Shown piece by piece: positions 9,138-18,626 of a DNA stretch of 64,000 bases. Each line of letters begins with the position of its first letter. Position 1 is the stretch's first letter. The position numbers and the translations under genes were made by a program. This stretch comes from Nitratidesulfovibrio termitidis HI1 (lineage in GTDB: Bacteria; Desulfobacterota; Desulfovibrionia; Desulfovibrionales; Desulfovibrionaceae). Below the pieces are notes generated by a model. The model saw nothing but the letters and a program-made list of their open reading frames with translations, was not told the origin of the DNA and did no database searches. The stretch spans positions 3,722,404 to 3,786,403 of the forward strand of contig NZ_KI632512.1 in the NCBI RefSeq assembly GCF_000504305.1, given 5' to 3'.

Positions 9138-9689
9138 ATGCCGCGCCCGTTCCCGCTCCGCACGCCCGCATCGAAACCGCGCCCATGGGCGCCCCTGCTG
9201 CTGTCCGTTTCGCTGTTCCTGATCGCCGCCGCACTGTTGCCCCAATTCTCGCCGCTTTCTGGAATCGCCGGGAACGGTCTCGCGCTGGCCGCGGAGGCCG
9301 CCCCCAAGGCCGTGGCCGACAAGCCCGCCCCCAACGTGGACCGGGCCGTGCAGGTGGCCGTGGAACTGGAGGGTACCGACAGCCTTGGCGCGCGACTGGC
9401 CTTTCGCCTGAAGGATACCTTCAACGCCAGTTCGCTGTTCGTGCTGTCCGAAAAGGATGCCCCCAAGATACGCGTGCTGCTTTCCACCACGCCGGAATTC
9501 CCGTCGCGGCCCTCGGTGGGCTCGGCCTATTCGGTGGTCTGGGTGTTCTCGCAGAGCGAAGGCACCTTGCGTCACTACCTTGCCCGCGAGGTGGGCGTGG
9601 TGACGGCGGAAGGCGTGGACGACCTGGTGGCGCACATCGCCGAGCGTACCGACGGCATTTCCGTCCGCTACGGCTACCTGTTCCAGTAG
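9138..9689 (+). CDS. Secreted protein of unknown function
   Basis: I do not recognise a family. The 183 residues begin with a basic stretch and a long hydrophobic segment (about residues 20-52) ending in ALAAEA, which reads as a signal peptide. The mature part is mixed alpha/beta, with a VAVELEG strand and a VFSQSEGTLRHYLAREVG stretch, and no cysteines. A strong AAGGAGG site precedes the ATG. It is the first gene of a run with a stress protein, a kinase and a response regulator (spacings of 7 bp, 3 bp and an overlap), so it may be the periplasmic input or output of that signalling unit. Confidence 0.8.
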   Translation: MPRPFPLRTPASKPRPWAPLLLSVSLFLIAAALLPQFSPLSGIAGNGLALAAEAAPKAVADKPAPNVDRAVQVAVELEGTDSLGARLAFRLKDTFNASSLFVLSEKDAPKIRVLLSTTPEFPSRPSVGSAYSVVWVFSQSEGTLRHYLAREVGVVTAEGVDDLVAHIAERTDGISVRYGYLFQ

Positions 9690-9696
9690 GCCTGTC

Positions 9697-10629
9697 ATGG
9701 AGCGCCACCTGCTGCTGACCATGGGGGGAGATGGCGGCGAATCGTGGAACCTGCGCTTCGTGGCCGGTTTCTTTCGCCGCAAGGAGGCCTTGCGGCTGAC
9801 ACTGTTCTACGTGGTGCCCGACGCCTACGCCTCCGGCCCCGGCGAGGTGATCCTGTCCGACGTGCAGATGCGCCAGGGGCTGGAGCAACTGGCCAGGGCG
9901 CGCCGCTGGGCGGTGGAGCACGGCTTTGTGCCGGAGTACGTGGAAACGCGCGCGGTGCCCCGCCAGTTCGGCGTGGTGCGCGACATCGTCGAAGAAGCCC
10001 ACAAGGGCCTGTACGATGCGGTGGTGTCGGGCCGCCGGTATCTGGGCTGGCTGGAGCAGACCTACACCACCAGCGTCTCGCGCGGGCTGCTGGGCGAAGA
10101 GATCGCCTTTCCCCTGTGGGTATGCCACCAGCCGGAACCGGACCTGTCCGATGTGCTGCTGTGCGTTGACGGATCCGGCGAGAACCTGCGCATGGCCGAC
10201 CATGTGGGATTCATGCTGGCCACTCCCGGGGCCGAGGACCACACCGTGACCCTGCTGCATTGCAGGGAGCCGGGCAACGGTACGGGCCATCATGGGATGG
10301 GCGATCATGGGCTGGCCCATCACGGCACGGGGAATGGCGGCGTCGATGCCCTGCCGTCCGGCGAAGACGCCATCGCCGCCGCGCGGGAGGCCGTGCTGGC
10401 CAACGGCGTGGACGAGTCGCGGGTGCGCGTGCTGATGGTGCGTGCCCGGGACAGGGCCGACAAGGCCGAAACCATCCTGCGCGTGGCCGAGCAGGACAGG
10501 TTTGCCGTGGTGGCGGTGGGCCGCCGCACGGCCCTGCCGGATACCCTGATGCGCCGCATGTTCGGGCGCAGCGTCAGCGAACGGCTGCACGACCGGGTGA
10601 ACCGTTTTTCCCTGTGGGTGAGCAAGTAG
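9697..10629 (+). CDS. Tandem universal stress (UspA-like) protein
   Basis: A 310-residue cytoplasmic protein made of two UspA-like halves, roughly 1-145 and 150-310. The first has LRLTLFYVVPDAY and the EEAHKGLYDAVVSGRR helix-strand. The second has DVLLCVDGSGENLRMAD and ends with FAVVAVGRR followed by the small-residue turn. Usp proteins bind nucleotides or act as stress sensors. Between the halves of the second domain (about 194-217) is a His/Gly-rich insertion with seven His residues, which could bind metal. The gene starts 7 bp after the secreted-protein gene and ends 3 bp before the kinase gene, so translation is probably coupled. Confidence 0.82.
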   Translation: MERHLLLTMGGDGGESWNLRFVAGFFRRKEALRLTLFYVVPDAYASGPGEVILSDVQMRQGLEQLARARRWAVEHGFVPEYVETRAVPRQFGVVRDIVEEAHKGLYDAVVSGRRYLGWLEQTYTTSVSRGLLGEEIAFPLWVCHQPEPDLSDVLLCVDGSGENLRMADHVGFMLATPGAEDHTVTLLHCREPGNGTGHHGMGDHGLAHHGTGNGGVDALPSGEDAIAAAREAVLANGVDESRVRVLMVRARDRADKAETILRVAEQDRFAVVAVGRRTALPDTLMRRMFGRSVSERLHDRVNRFSLWVSK

Positions 10630-10632
10630 ACC

Positions 10633-13263
10633 ATGCCCAAGCGCGCCGTTTCCCGTACCGGCACGGCTCCCGGCACCGGGGGTGCGTCGTCGGAATTGCC
10701 CGGCGCGGGAGGTGCGCCCGCGTCCGCCAATGCGGCCAGTTGCGCCAATTCCGTGGATCCCGTGAATTCCGTTCCCTCTCACTGCCCGTCCAGTTCTCCC
10801 AGCCCCACCTGTCCCGCCCGTACCGCCCATGCCACGCGGACGGAGGGCGGCGACCCGCGCGGGGTTTTGCCCGATCCCCCGCCGGAACTGTTTCCCCGGC
10901 CTGCCGCGCAAGGCTCCGTCCAGACGCCCGACGAAGAGTTGCAGCGCCTGCGCGCCGAGATGGCCGTGCTGCGCCACCGGCTGCGCAAGGCGGAAGCGCG
11001 CCTGCTGCCCCTGGATGCCGACCCCGAAACCCCGGACATGCTGCTGGACGCGGTGCCCCTGCTGGCGCTGTGCATCGACGCGGACGGGCGGGTGCGCATG
11101 GTCAACCGGGGGTTCGAATCGTTGTTCGGCATCTGGCGCATGGAGGCACGCGGCCATCGGCTGGAGGAACTGGTGCCCCCCGACGTGGCCACACGGCTGG
11201 CCCCCCTGCTGACCCGCGCCTTTGCAGGTGAACCCCGCGTGACCGGCGAACTGGCCGTCGGCGGACGGGCGGGCGAGCGATGGTTCAATGTCACCCTTGC
11301 CGGGCGGGGCCTGCCGGGCCGCAGCATCATGTGCCGCGTGTTGCTGGTCGGGGTGGAAATTACCGAGGCGGTCATCGCCCGCCGTGCCCTGCGCGAGATA
11401 GGCGAAACCCGCCGTGCCCTGCTGGACGCGGCACCGGGCGCGGCCTTTCTGATGGAGCCGGACGGCACCATCGTGGCCCACAACAGCGCCGCGTCGCGTC
11501 ACGCCTGGCGCGACGGGCAGGACATGACCGGCGAGAGCGTGTTCACCCACATGCCGCCGGACATGGCCGCAAGGCGTCGGACAGAGCTTGTGCATTGCGT
11601 GACCACCGCGCGCTGCTGTTCCTTCGAGGAGCACGACGGCAGCCGCGTGCTACGCCACAATCTGGTGCCCGTGTTCGACGCGCAGGGCCGGGTGGCCCAG
11701 ATTGCCGTATACGTGCACGACGTGACCACCCAGCGCCGGGCCGAAGAGGAACTGCACGCCAGCCTGGAGCGCAAGGACCGCATGGTCCATGCCCACGAGG
11801 CGGCCCTGGGCCGACACGAACGGCTGTTGCGGCGCATCTACGACGATGTGCCCGTGGGGCTGCTGCACACCAGTGCGGCGGGCAACGTCATCGAGGCCAA
11901 CCGGGCGTTGTGCGCCATCACCGGGCTGACCCTGGGCGAAATGCGCGGCACTCACGTGCTTGATCTGGTGCTGCCCGAATACCGCGAGACGCTGACCCAC
12001 GAGATGCAGCGCAACCGGGCGGAGCGCGACCGGGTGGCCCGGTTCGAGGTGCGGGTGCGCAGGCCCGATGGCGAGATACGGCTGTGCCGCGTCACCTCCA
12101 CGGTGATCTGGGGCACCGACGGCCTGCCCCTGTTCGGGCTGGGCGTCGTGGAGGACCAGACCGAACTGCATCGCCTGCGGGCCGAGGCCGTGCGGGCCGG
12201 GCAACTGGCCGCCCTGGGCGAACTGGCCGCCGGAGTGGCGCACGAGATCAACAACCCCATCAACGGCATCATCAATTGCGCCCAACTGATGCTGGACGAC
12301 GTCGATGCGGCGGCGCAGGGCGGCATGCGCCACGAACCGCAGCCCGAACTGGCCGGGCGCATCCTGCGCGAGGGCCAGCGCATCGCGGGCATCGTGCGCA
12401 ACCTGCTGTTCTTCGGACGCGACCGGCGCGACACCGACGTGCGGGTGGACCTGCGCGAGGTGCTGCACGACGCCCTGGCCCTTACCCGCACCCACATGGA
12501 GGGCGACGGGGTGGTCATCGAACTGGACCTGCCCGACGTGCCGCTGATGGTGGTGGGCCGCCCCGGCGAATTGCAGCAGGTGTTCATGAATCTTCTGGCC
12601 AACGCCCACCATGCCCTGAACGCGGCGGCGACTGGCGGATACGGGGAGCAGGGAGAACATCCAGAACTGGCAGAACAGGCAGAACAGGCAGAACAGGCAG
12701 AACAGGGTCGACTGGGTGAACCCGGTGTCGCCCCGCGCCCCAAGCGCCTGACCCTGACGGCGGCGCGGTCCTCGCTGGGCCCGCAGCGCGAGGCCGCCCG
12801 CAAGGGCATGACCCTTGACGGAGGGGGCGATGGCTGCCGGGGCGTATGCATTCCCGAACGTCGCGCCGCGCGGCGCAGGGGCGGGCGGCTGACGGTGAGC
12901 GGCCCGTGCGTGTGCGTCACCATGGCCGATACCGGCACGGGCATTGCCCCGGCGGTGCTGGACCGGGTGTTCGAGCCGTTCTTCACCACCAAGCCGGAGG
13001 GCAAGGGCACCGGACTCGGCCTGTCCATCAGCTATGGCATCATCAAGAGCCATGGCGGCACGCTGATGCTGGACAGCGACGGCGTTTCCGGCAGCCGCGC
13101 CGTGGTGGTGCTGCCCGAGGCGCAGTCCGATATTCCGCCCGAGGCCCGGCCCGAACTCCCGCAAGACGCCAGCGCGGGGTCGCCAACTGCGCCAGACACG
13201 CCAGACACGCATGCTCCAGGCAGCCGAGGGGAGGTCGCCCATGGCGAAGATACTGCTCGTTGA
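10633..13263 (+). CDS. Multi-PAS soluble sensor histidine kinase
   Basis: An 876-residue kinase without membrane spans. After a disordered first 95 residues come a short coiled coil and three PAS domains (about 140-240, 263-375 and 400-515). Then come HisKA with H537 in AGVAHEINNPING and a HATPase domain with N-box NLLANAHHALNAA, G-box DTGTGIAP and the final GKGTGLGLS loop. About 90 residues of low-complexity sequence are inserted between the N-box and G-box, including four repeats of the nine bases coding Ala-Glu-Gln. Its end overlaps the sigma-54 regulator that follows, which is its likely partner. A cytosolic signal such as redox state or a small ligand is likely. Confidence 0.92.
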   Translation: MPKRAVSRTGTAPGTGGASSELPGAGGAPASANAASCANSVDPVNSVPSHCPSSSPSPTCPARTAHATRTEGGDPRGVLPDPPPELFPRPAAQGSVQTPDEELQRLRAEMAVLRHRLRKAEARLLPLDADPETPDMLLDAVPLLALCIDADGRVRMVNRGFESLFGIWRMEARGHRLEELVPPDVATRLAPLLTRAFAGEPRVTGELAVGGRAGERWFNVTLAGRGLPGRSIMCRVLLVGVEITEAVIARRALREIGETRRALLDAAPGAAFLMEPDGTIVAHNSAASRHAWRDGQDMTGESVFTHMPPDMAARRRTELVHCVTTARCCSFEEHDGSRVLRHNLVPVFDAQGRVAQIAVYVHDVTTQRRAEEELHASLERKDRMVHAHEAALGRHERLLRRIYDDVPVGLLHTSAAGNVIEANRALCAITGLTLGEMRGTHVLDLVLPEYRETLTHEMQRNRAERDRVARFEVRVRRPDGEIRLCRVTSTVIWGTDGLPLFGLGVVEDQTELHRLRAEAVRAGQLAALGELAAGVAHEINNPINGIINCAQLMLDDVDAAAQGGMRHEPQPELAGRILREGQRIAGIVRNLLFFGRDRRDTDVRVDLREVLHDALALTRTHMEGDGVVIELDLPDVPLMVVGRPGELQQVFMNLLANAHHALNAAATGGYGEQGEHPELAEQAEQAEQAEQGRLGEPGVAPRPKRLTLTAARSSLGPQREAARKGMTLDGGGDGCRGVCIPERRAARRRGGRLTVSGPCVCVTMADTGTGIAPAVLDRVFEPFFTTKPEGKGTGLGLSISYGIIKSHGGTLMLDSDGVSGSRAVVVLPEAQSDIPPEARPELPQDASAGSPTAPDTPDTHAPGSRGEVAHGEDTAR

Positions 13264-15412
13264 CGACGAGGAGAGCATCCGCTTCACCCTTTCGGCCTTC
13301 CTGCGCCGCGACGGGCACGTGGTGGTCACCGCGTCCAGCCTGGACGAGGCGCTGCACGCGCTGGAACCGGCCAACGGCGGCCCGCCGGACCTGGTCATCA
13401 CCGACATCATCCTGCGCGGCGGGAACGGGCTGGACTTTGCCCGCACCGTGCGCGAGCGCTGCCCCTTCGTGCCGGTCATCCTGCTGACCGGGCGGCCCAG
13501 CGTGGAATCCGCCGTGCGGGCGGTGGCGGAAGGGGCGGAACAGTACCTGACCAAGCCGGTGGACAAGGATCAGATGCTTCAGGCCGCCCGGACGACCCTG
13601 CGCCACAAGGCCCTGGAGGATGAGCGCCGCGCCCTGGTGGCCGAGCGCGAGAACCTGCGGGTGCATCTGGAAGCGGTGTTCCAGGCCGTACCCGACGTGC
13701 TGGTGACCGTGACGCCCGACCTGCGGATACAGCGCATGAACCTGGCCGCGCGCGAACTGCCGGGCGGCGCGCGCGATGCGCGCCAGACGGCGGGGCGGCG
13801 CTTTGACGAGTCGCTGGGGCTGTTCGCGCCGCTGTTCCGTCCGGTGCTGGACGAAACCCTGGGGGCGCGCCGGGCCTCGCGGCGTCGCCGGGTTTCCGCC
13901 CAACTGGCCGACGGGCGCGAGCAGGTGTTCGAGATAGAGGCCGCGCCGCTGGCGGGCAGCGGGGGTGAATTTCTGGGTGCGCTGCTGGTTGCGCGCGACG
14001 TCACCCGTCTGGCCGGGCTGGAAGAAGCCCTGGGCCACCGGACGGGCATGAACCAGATCATCGGGCGCAGCGCACCCATGTCCGAGCTGTTCCATCTGCT
14101 GGACGAACTGGCCCAGACCGACACCACCGTGCTCATCACCGGCGAATCGGGCACCGGCAAGGAACTGGTGGCCGAGGCGCTGCACCGGGGCGGGCCGCGC
14201 GCGTTGGGGCCGCTGGTCAAGGTGAACTGCTCGGCGCTGTCGGAACACCTGCTGGAAAGCGAACTGTTCGGCCACGTGCGCGGGGCCTTCACCGGGGCCG
14301 TGCGCGACAGGGTGGGACGGTTCCAGCTGGCGCACGGGGGCACCATCTTTCTGGACGAGATCGGCGACGTTTCGTCCGCCGTGCAGCTCAAGCTGTTGCG
14401 GGTGTTGCAGGAACGCGAGTTCGAACGGGTGGGCGACACGCGCACCGTGAAGGTGGACGTGCGGGTCATCACCGCCACCAACCGCCCCCTGGCCGAGCTG
14501 GTGCGTTCCGGCAAGCTGCGCGAAGACCTGTACTACCGGCTGCGGGTGGTGGAACTGCACCTGCCCGCCCTGCGCGACCGGCTCTCGGACATCCCCCTGC
14601 TGGTGGACCACTTCGTGGAGCAGTTCAACATCCATTTCCATCGTCGCGTGGCCGGGGTGACCCCGATTGCCCTGCAGGCGCTGATGGCGCATTCCTGGCC
14701 CGGCAACGTGCGCGAACTGCGCCACGCGCTGGAGCACGGCTTCATCCTGTCGCGCGGCGACGTCATCGACGTGGACGCCCTGCCGCCCGAGGTGCGTGCC
14801 GCCGTCGGCTTGTCGGCCGCCACCGTGCCCGTGCCGCGCAGCATCGCCTGCGACACGGACCTGCCGCCGCAAGGGACGGGCGTCCAACGGGACGGGGGCA
14901 GGGGCATGGGCCATGGTGTGGGCCGGACTCCCCACGAGTCATGGGCATCCGGCACCCCGCCTCACGGCCAGACTGCCGACGCACCTGCCCCCCGCGCCGG
15001 GAGGAACCATTCCGGCTTTTACCCCGACGGTCTGCCCGTGAACCTGCCTGCCCCCGGGCGGGGAGGGGAGACGGCGCCTCCAGAATCGCCGGTACCGGGC
15101 GGACCGACCTCGCCAGCCATGCCAGTCATGCCTACAGGCCCGGCGGGGGGGGGCTATGGCGGCCAGGTTGGCGAGGAACACGCGCCCTACGGCGCAGAGG
15201 CTGGCCGCCGCCTGCGGCTGACCCCGGAGTTGCTGGCCGGTGCCCTGCGCAGGGCCGGGAACAACAAGGCCCGCGCGGCGCGGTTGCTGGGTGTTTCGCG
15301 CCAGACAGTGTACCGCAAGCTCGTGGAATTCGGCATGTCCGAAGGCGCAACCGGTGAGGCGACAGCCGAGGCGGACGGCGGCACGAGCGAGGGAGGCCCG
15401 GCAGGCCCGTAA
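13241..15412 (+). CDS. Sigma-54-dependent response regulator
   Basis: A 723-residue NtrC-family regulator. The receiver (1-120) has the acidic pair DDEE and phospho-site D55 in VITDIILRGG. A PAS-like domain follows (about 135-245), then the AAA+ domain with Walker A GESGTGKE near 301, the sigma-54-contacting GAFTGA near 348, and Walker B IFLDEIGD. A C-terminal Fis-type helix-turn-helix near 668-700 contains NNKARAARLLGVSRQTVYRKL. About 145 Pro/Gly-rich residues link the AAA+ domain to the HTH, much longer than usual. The start at 13241 follows GGGAGG and overlaps the kinase gene by 23 bp. Its targets are unknown. Confidence 0.95.
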   Translation: MAKILLVDDEESIRFTLSAFLRRDGHVVVTASSLDEALHALEPANGGPPDLVITDIILRGGNGLDFARTVRERCPFVPVILLTGRPSVESAVRAVAEGAEQYLTKPVDKDQMLQAARTTLRHKALEDERRALVAERENLRVHLEAVFQAVPDVLVTVTPDLRIQRMNLAARELPGGARDARQTAGRRFDESLGLFAPLFRPVLDETLGARRASRRRRVSAQLADGREQVFEIEAAPLAGSGGEFLGALLVARDVTRLAGLEEALGHRTGMNQIIGRSAPMSELFHLLDELAQTDTTVLITGESGTGKELVAEALHRGGPRALGPLVKVNCSALSEHLLESELFGHVRGAFTGAVRDRVGRFQLAHGGTIFLDEIGDVSSAVQLKLLRVLQEREFERVGDTRTVKVDVRVITATNRPLAELVRSGKLREDLYYRLRVVELHLPALRDRLSDIPLLVDHFVEQFNIHFHRRVAGVTPIALQALMAHSWPGNVRELRHALEHGFILSRGDVIDVDALPPEVRAAVGLSAATVPVPRSIACDTDLPPQGTGVQRDGGRGMGHGVGRTPHESWASGTPPHGQTADAPAPRAGRNHSGFYPDGLPVNLPAPGRGGETAPPESPVPGGPTSPAMPVMPTGPAGGGYGGQVGEEHAPYGAEAGRRLRLTPELLAGALRRAGNNKARAARLLGVSRQTVYRKLVEFGMSEGATGEATAEADGGTSEGGPAGP

Positions 15413-15494
15413 CCCCGCCAGACCGGATTGCACGGCACGTCCCCGTGAATCCGCCGCATCCTGCTGCCGTTCAGGCCAATTGGCCACGTGTGTC

Positions 15495-15533
15495 CCATCG
15501 CCCCGCCCCGGTACTTCCGGGGCGGGGCGATGG
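15495..15533 (+). terminator. Strong hairpin after the response regulator
   Basis: A perfect 17-bp inverted repeat with a 5-base loop lies about 80 bp after the regulator stop. There is no T-run right behind it, so it may be a pause or an RNA-stabilising hairpin rather than a classic terminator. Confidence 0.6.
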
Positions 15534-15767
15534 CGTTGGACTTCGGCTGCCGACGTTGCCGCGCACGTCCCGACGTGACCACCGGAGGCGGGGGCATGCC
15601 TGTGTACGGAGTTGGAAGGGGCAGAAGTTGGCCGCCATTTCCACGTTCGGGCACTTCGATCTGTTTTTTTCAGCATGTTTGTTTTGGTAGCTATTGGTTT
15701 TGAGAAGATTTTATAGGTAATGATTGGTTTGTTTCAGTCGCTATTCAGGATTGATGGTGTCAATCCT

Positions 15768-15797
15768 TGTGCACGTTTTCTACTTGTTTCGTGACTG
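15768..15797. promoter_or_regulatory. Predicted TunR site upstream of tupA
   Basis: CACG at 15772-15775 and CGTG at 15790-15793 are separated by exactly 14 T-rich bases. This is the same core and spacing as the 30-bp palindrome beside tunR at 49952-49981, though the outer four bases of each half are not conserved. It sits in an AT-rich stretch (about 15655-15820), unusual for this genome, that must hold the tup promoter. A possible -10 (TAACAAT) follows about 10 bp after the site, which would suit an activator bound at the -35 region. Confidence 0.5.
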
Positions 15798-15885
15798 TTT
15801 AGGCTGCTAACAATGAAGCCCATTGGAGAAGGACCGGACACCCAACGACAACGACCAACGCCAAACGACAACCCCGGAGGATGCC

Positions 15886-16707
15886 ATGCGTCGTCTGCTT
15901 CTCGTTCTTTGCCTGTTCACCGTATTGCTGCCCGCGCAGTCCATGGCGGCGGACAAGGTGCTGATGATGGCCACCACCACCAGCACCGCCGATACCGGCC
16001 TGCTCGACGACCTCGCCCCCGCCTTTCAGAAGGAAACGGGCATCGAGCTCAAGTTTACAGCCACGGGCACCGGCAAGGCGCTGGAAATGGGCCGCAGCTG
16101 CAACGTGGACGTGCTGCTGGTGCACGACCCCGTGGCAGAGGCCAAGTTTGTGGGCGATGGCTTCGGCATTAACCGCACCCAGCTGATGTATAACGATTTC
16201 GTTATGGTGGGCCCCAAGGCCGATCCGGCGGGCGTGAAGGGCAAGACCGTGGCCGAGGCCATGAAGACCCTGTCCGCGGGCAAGGCCCCGTTCATCAGCC
16301 GCGGCGACAAGTCCGGCACCCACGCGCTGGAACTGCGCCTGTGGAAGGAAACCGGCGTGGGCGTGCCCGAAGGCAAGGAATGGTACGTGGAAGCCGGGCA
16401 GGGCATGATGCGCACCATCGCCATGTGCGCGGAAAAGAACGGCTACACCCTGACCGACCGGGGCACCTGGATCAAGTACGAGGCGGGCCTGAAGGAAGCC
16501 GGGCCGCTGGCCATCGTGGTGGAAAAGGACCAGAAGCTGTTCAACCAGTACAGCTCCATCACCGTGAACCCGGGCAAGTGCCCCTCGGCCAAGGCCGACC
16601 TGGCCGACGCCTTCACCAAGTGGATGGCCAGCCCCTCCACCCAGAAGCGCATTGCCGACTTCAAGCTGATGGAAAAGCCGCTGTTTACGCCCAACGCGGG
16701 CAAGTAA
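15886..16707 (+). CDS. tupA: Tungstate ABC transporter, substrate-binding protein
   Basis: A 273-residue periplasmic binding protein for tungstate. A signal peptide (MRRLLLVLCLFTVLLPAQSMA, cut near AMA-AD) is followed by MMATTTSTADTGLLD, the TTTS motif typical of TupA oxyanion binding. RGDKSGTHALE and AGQGMMRTI match the usual second binding segments. An ATG 63 bases upstream is in frame, but the ATG at 15886 follows GGAGG and gives a proper signal peptide. Tungstate is needed for formate dehydrogenases and aldehyde oxidoreductases in sulfate reducers. tupB and tupC follow. The AT-rich 5' region holds a predicted TunR site. Confidence 0.93.
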   Translation: MRRLLLVLCLFTVLLPAQSMAADKVLMMATTTSTADTGLLDDLAPAFQKETGIELKFTATGTGKALEMGRSCNVDVLLVHDPVAEAKFVGDGFGINRTQLMYNDFVMVGPKADPAGVKGKTVAEAMKTLSAGKAPFISRGDKSGTHALELRLWKETGVGVPEGKEWYVEAGQGMMRTIAMCAEKNGYTLTDRGTWIKYEAGLKEAGPLAIVVEKDQKLFNQYSSITVNPGKCPSAKADLADAFTKWMASPSTQKRIADFKLMEKPLFTPNAGK

Positions 16708-16920
16708 ACCGCGTCGCAGGTGCATACCCGGCGGCGGGGCGGCAGAGCCGTTCCGCCGCCTTCGCATGGGAGCCGCCGTGCCTGCGGCGCGGGAGAGGTG
16801 GCGGCTTTTGTCCGTCGCTGTGCCGTATGCAGTCCCGTTCGCCCGCAGGCTGTCCCGTTGCCCCCGTTGCCGACAGGATGGGATGGCGTATAGAGTCCCC
16901 CGCAAGGAGACCCCAGCCCC

Positions 16921-17616
16921 ATGGATTATCTGCTCGACGGCCTTGCCACCGCCCTGCACCTTCTGGTCAGGGGCGATGCCGAAACCTTCTCCGCCGTGTG
17001 GATCACCCTTGCGGCGTCGGGAATGTCCATTGCAGCGTGCCTTGCCATCGGCGCGCCGCTGGGCTTCCTGATCGGCTACCACGATTTTCCCGGTCGCCGG
17101 GCCGTGCGCATTGCCGTGGATACGGCGCTGTGCTTCCCCACCGTGGTCATCGGCCTGCTGGTGTACCTGCTGCTGTCGCGGCAGGGCCCGCTGGGCGGCC
17201 TGGGACTGTTGTTCACCATTCCCGGCATGTCCGTGGGCCTGACGCTGCTGGGAATACCCATCGTCATGGCCATGACCGCGCTGGCCGTGGAACAGGCCGA
17301 TGCCCGCCTGCGCCTGACCCTGCTCACCCTGGGGGCCGATGGGCGCCAGATGCTTTTCGCCACCCTGTGGGAAACCCGCTACCACCTGATGCTGGCTGGG
17401 GTTGCGGCCTTCGGACGCATCGTGTCCGAGGTGGGCATTTCCATGATGGTGGGGGGCAACATCAAGTGGCACACCCGCACCATCACCACGGCCATCGCGC
17501 TGGAAACGGGCAAGGGCGACTACGCCCTGGGCATCGCGCTGGGGCTGGTGCTGCTGGCCATTGCCCTGCTGCTGAACCTTGTGCTGGCGGGGTTGCGCAG
17601 GAGGGCCGGGCGATGA
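16921..17616 (+). CDS. tupB: Tungstate ABC transporter permease
   Basis: A 231-residue inner-membrane permease with five to six hydrophobic spans. The cytoplasmic EAA-type loop near residue 140 (TLGADGRQMLFATLWETR) contacts the ATPase. It lies 213 bp after tupA, and its last bases overlap tupC (ATGA at 17613-17616). The sequence fits the TupB/ModB-like group rather than sulfate CysT by its gene order with TupA. The gap between tupA and tupB shows no gene and may allow more TupA than TupB to be made. Confidence 0.9.
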   Translation: MDYLLDGLATALHLLVRGDAETFSAVWITLAASGMSIAACLAIGAPLGFLIGYHDFPGRRAVRIAVDTALCFPTVVIGLLVYLLLSRQGPLGGLGLLFTIPGMSVGLTLLGIPIVMAMTALAVEQADARLRLTLLTLGADGRQMLFATLWETRYHLMLAGVAAFGRIVSEVGISMMVGGNIKWHTRTITTAIALETGKGDYALGIALGLVLLAIALLLNLVLAGLRRRAGR

Positions 17617-18479
17617 GCGGACCCGAGATGCGAAATGCGCCCCCGACGTCTTCGGAGATGCGCATGTCCGAGCTTGTCGATGATGCCCCTGCGGCGGGAC
17701 TGGAACCCTTGCCGGATGCGGCATCGAGCGGGCAGTCCGCTGCGGAGTCGAGTTCCGGCGTGCTGTGCGCCCGTTGTCACCAGCCGCTCTATCGGCTGGA
17801 GGACGTGGTGTGCCGGTACGGCGAACGCACCGTGCTTGACGTGCCCCGGCTGGACATCGCCGCCGGGGGCATCACCGGGGTGGTGGGGCCCAACGGCGGG
17901 GGCAAGTCCACCCTGCTGCGCCTGCTGGCCCTGCTGGACGCCCCCTGCCAGGGCGGACTGCACTTTGCGGGTGAAGCCGTGGGGCCTTTGTCTTCAGCGC
18001 GCACGGCGGATCTGCGCCGTTCGGTGACCCTGCTGTTGCAGGAACCCTACCTGTTGCGTCGCAGCGTGTACGACAACGTGGCCTTCGGCCTGACAGTGCG
18101 GTCCGGGCGGGCCGGGTGGTCCGGCCTGTCTCTGCGATCCGGGCGCGGCGTGCACGAAACGGCGGATGCCGTGCGTGCGGCGCTGGAACTGGTGGCCCTG
18201 GACCCGGACGTGTTCCTGCGCCGCCGCTGGTTCGAACTTTCCGGCGGTGAGGCCCAGCGCGTGGCCCTGGCCGCCCGGCTGGCCTTTTCGCCGCGCGTGC
18301 TGCTGATGGACGAACCCACGGCCAGCCTGGACGAGGAAAGCGCCGCGCGCATCGCCGACGCCGCCCGCGCCGTGGCCCGGCGGGGCACCACGGTCATCGT
18401 GGTCTCGCACGACCGCGACTGGCTGGAACCGCTGGCGGGCCGCATCCTGAAGGTGCGGCGGGGGCTGGTGGAAGGGTAG
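17613..18479 (+). CDS. tupC: Tungstate ABC transporter ATP-binding protein
   Basis: A 288-residue ABC ATPase. Walker A is GPNGGGKST near residues 91-99, the signature is LSGGEAQRVALAARL near 208-222, Walker B is VLLMDEPTASLDEES, and the switch His lies in VVSHDRDW. About 65 extra N-terminal residues precede the usual YRLEDVVCRYGERTVLD start and include a CARCHQ pair of cysteines not expected in this family. The start at 17613 overlaps the tupB stop, so translational coupling is likely. A terminator hairpin follows at 18583. Confidence 0.92.
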   Translation: MSGPEMRNAPPTSSEMRMSELVDDAPAAGLEPLPDAASSGQSAAESSSGVLCARCHQPLYRLEDVVCRYGERTVLDVPRLDIAAGGITGVVGPNGGGKSTLLRLLALLDAPCQGGLHFAGEAVGPLSSARTADLRRSVTLLLQEPYLLRRSVYDNVAFGLTVRSGRAGWSGLSLRSGRGVHETADAVRAALELVALDPDVFLRRRWFELSGGEAQRVALAARLAFSPRVLLMDEPTASLDEESAARIADAARAVARRGTTVIVVSHDRDWLEPLAGRILKVRRGLVEG

Positions 18480-18582
18480 CCCTGGCACGGGCAGGCCCCT
18501 GTCCGCCGCAGTGCCCGTTCTTCGAGCGCGCCCGGCATTGCCGCGCGGCTCCTCCCCGTGCGCCCGACATCCAGAGAATGAA

Positions 18583-18626
18583 GCGAACGCCGCCCCCACC
18601 ATGCGAGTGGGGCGGCGTTCGCATTT
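18583..18626. terminator. Terminator after tupC
   Basis: Near-perfect inverted repeat with a 15-bp GC-rich stem (arms begin GCGAACGCCGCC and end GGCGGCGTTCGC), followed by ATTTCGG. It can end the tup transcript. The remaining spacer to 18911 shows no recognisable gene. Confidence 0.75.

Noticed and set aside
16341-17612. Long plus-strand frame leading into tupC
   Set aside because: It overlaps tupA and tupB in another frame; the tupC ATG overlapping the tupB stop is the sensible start.
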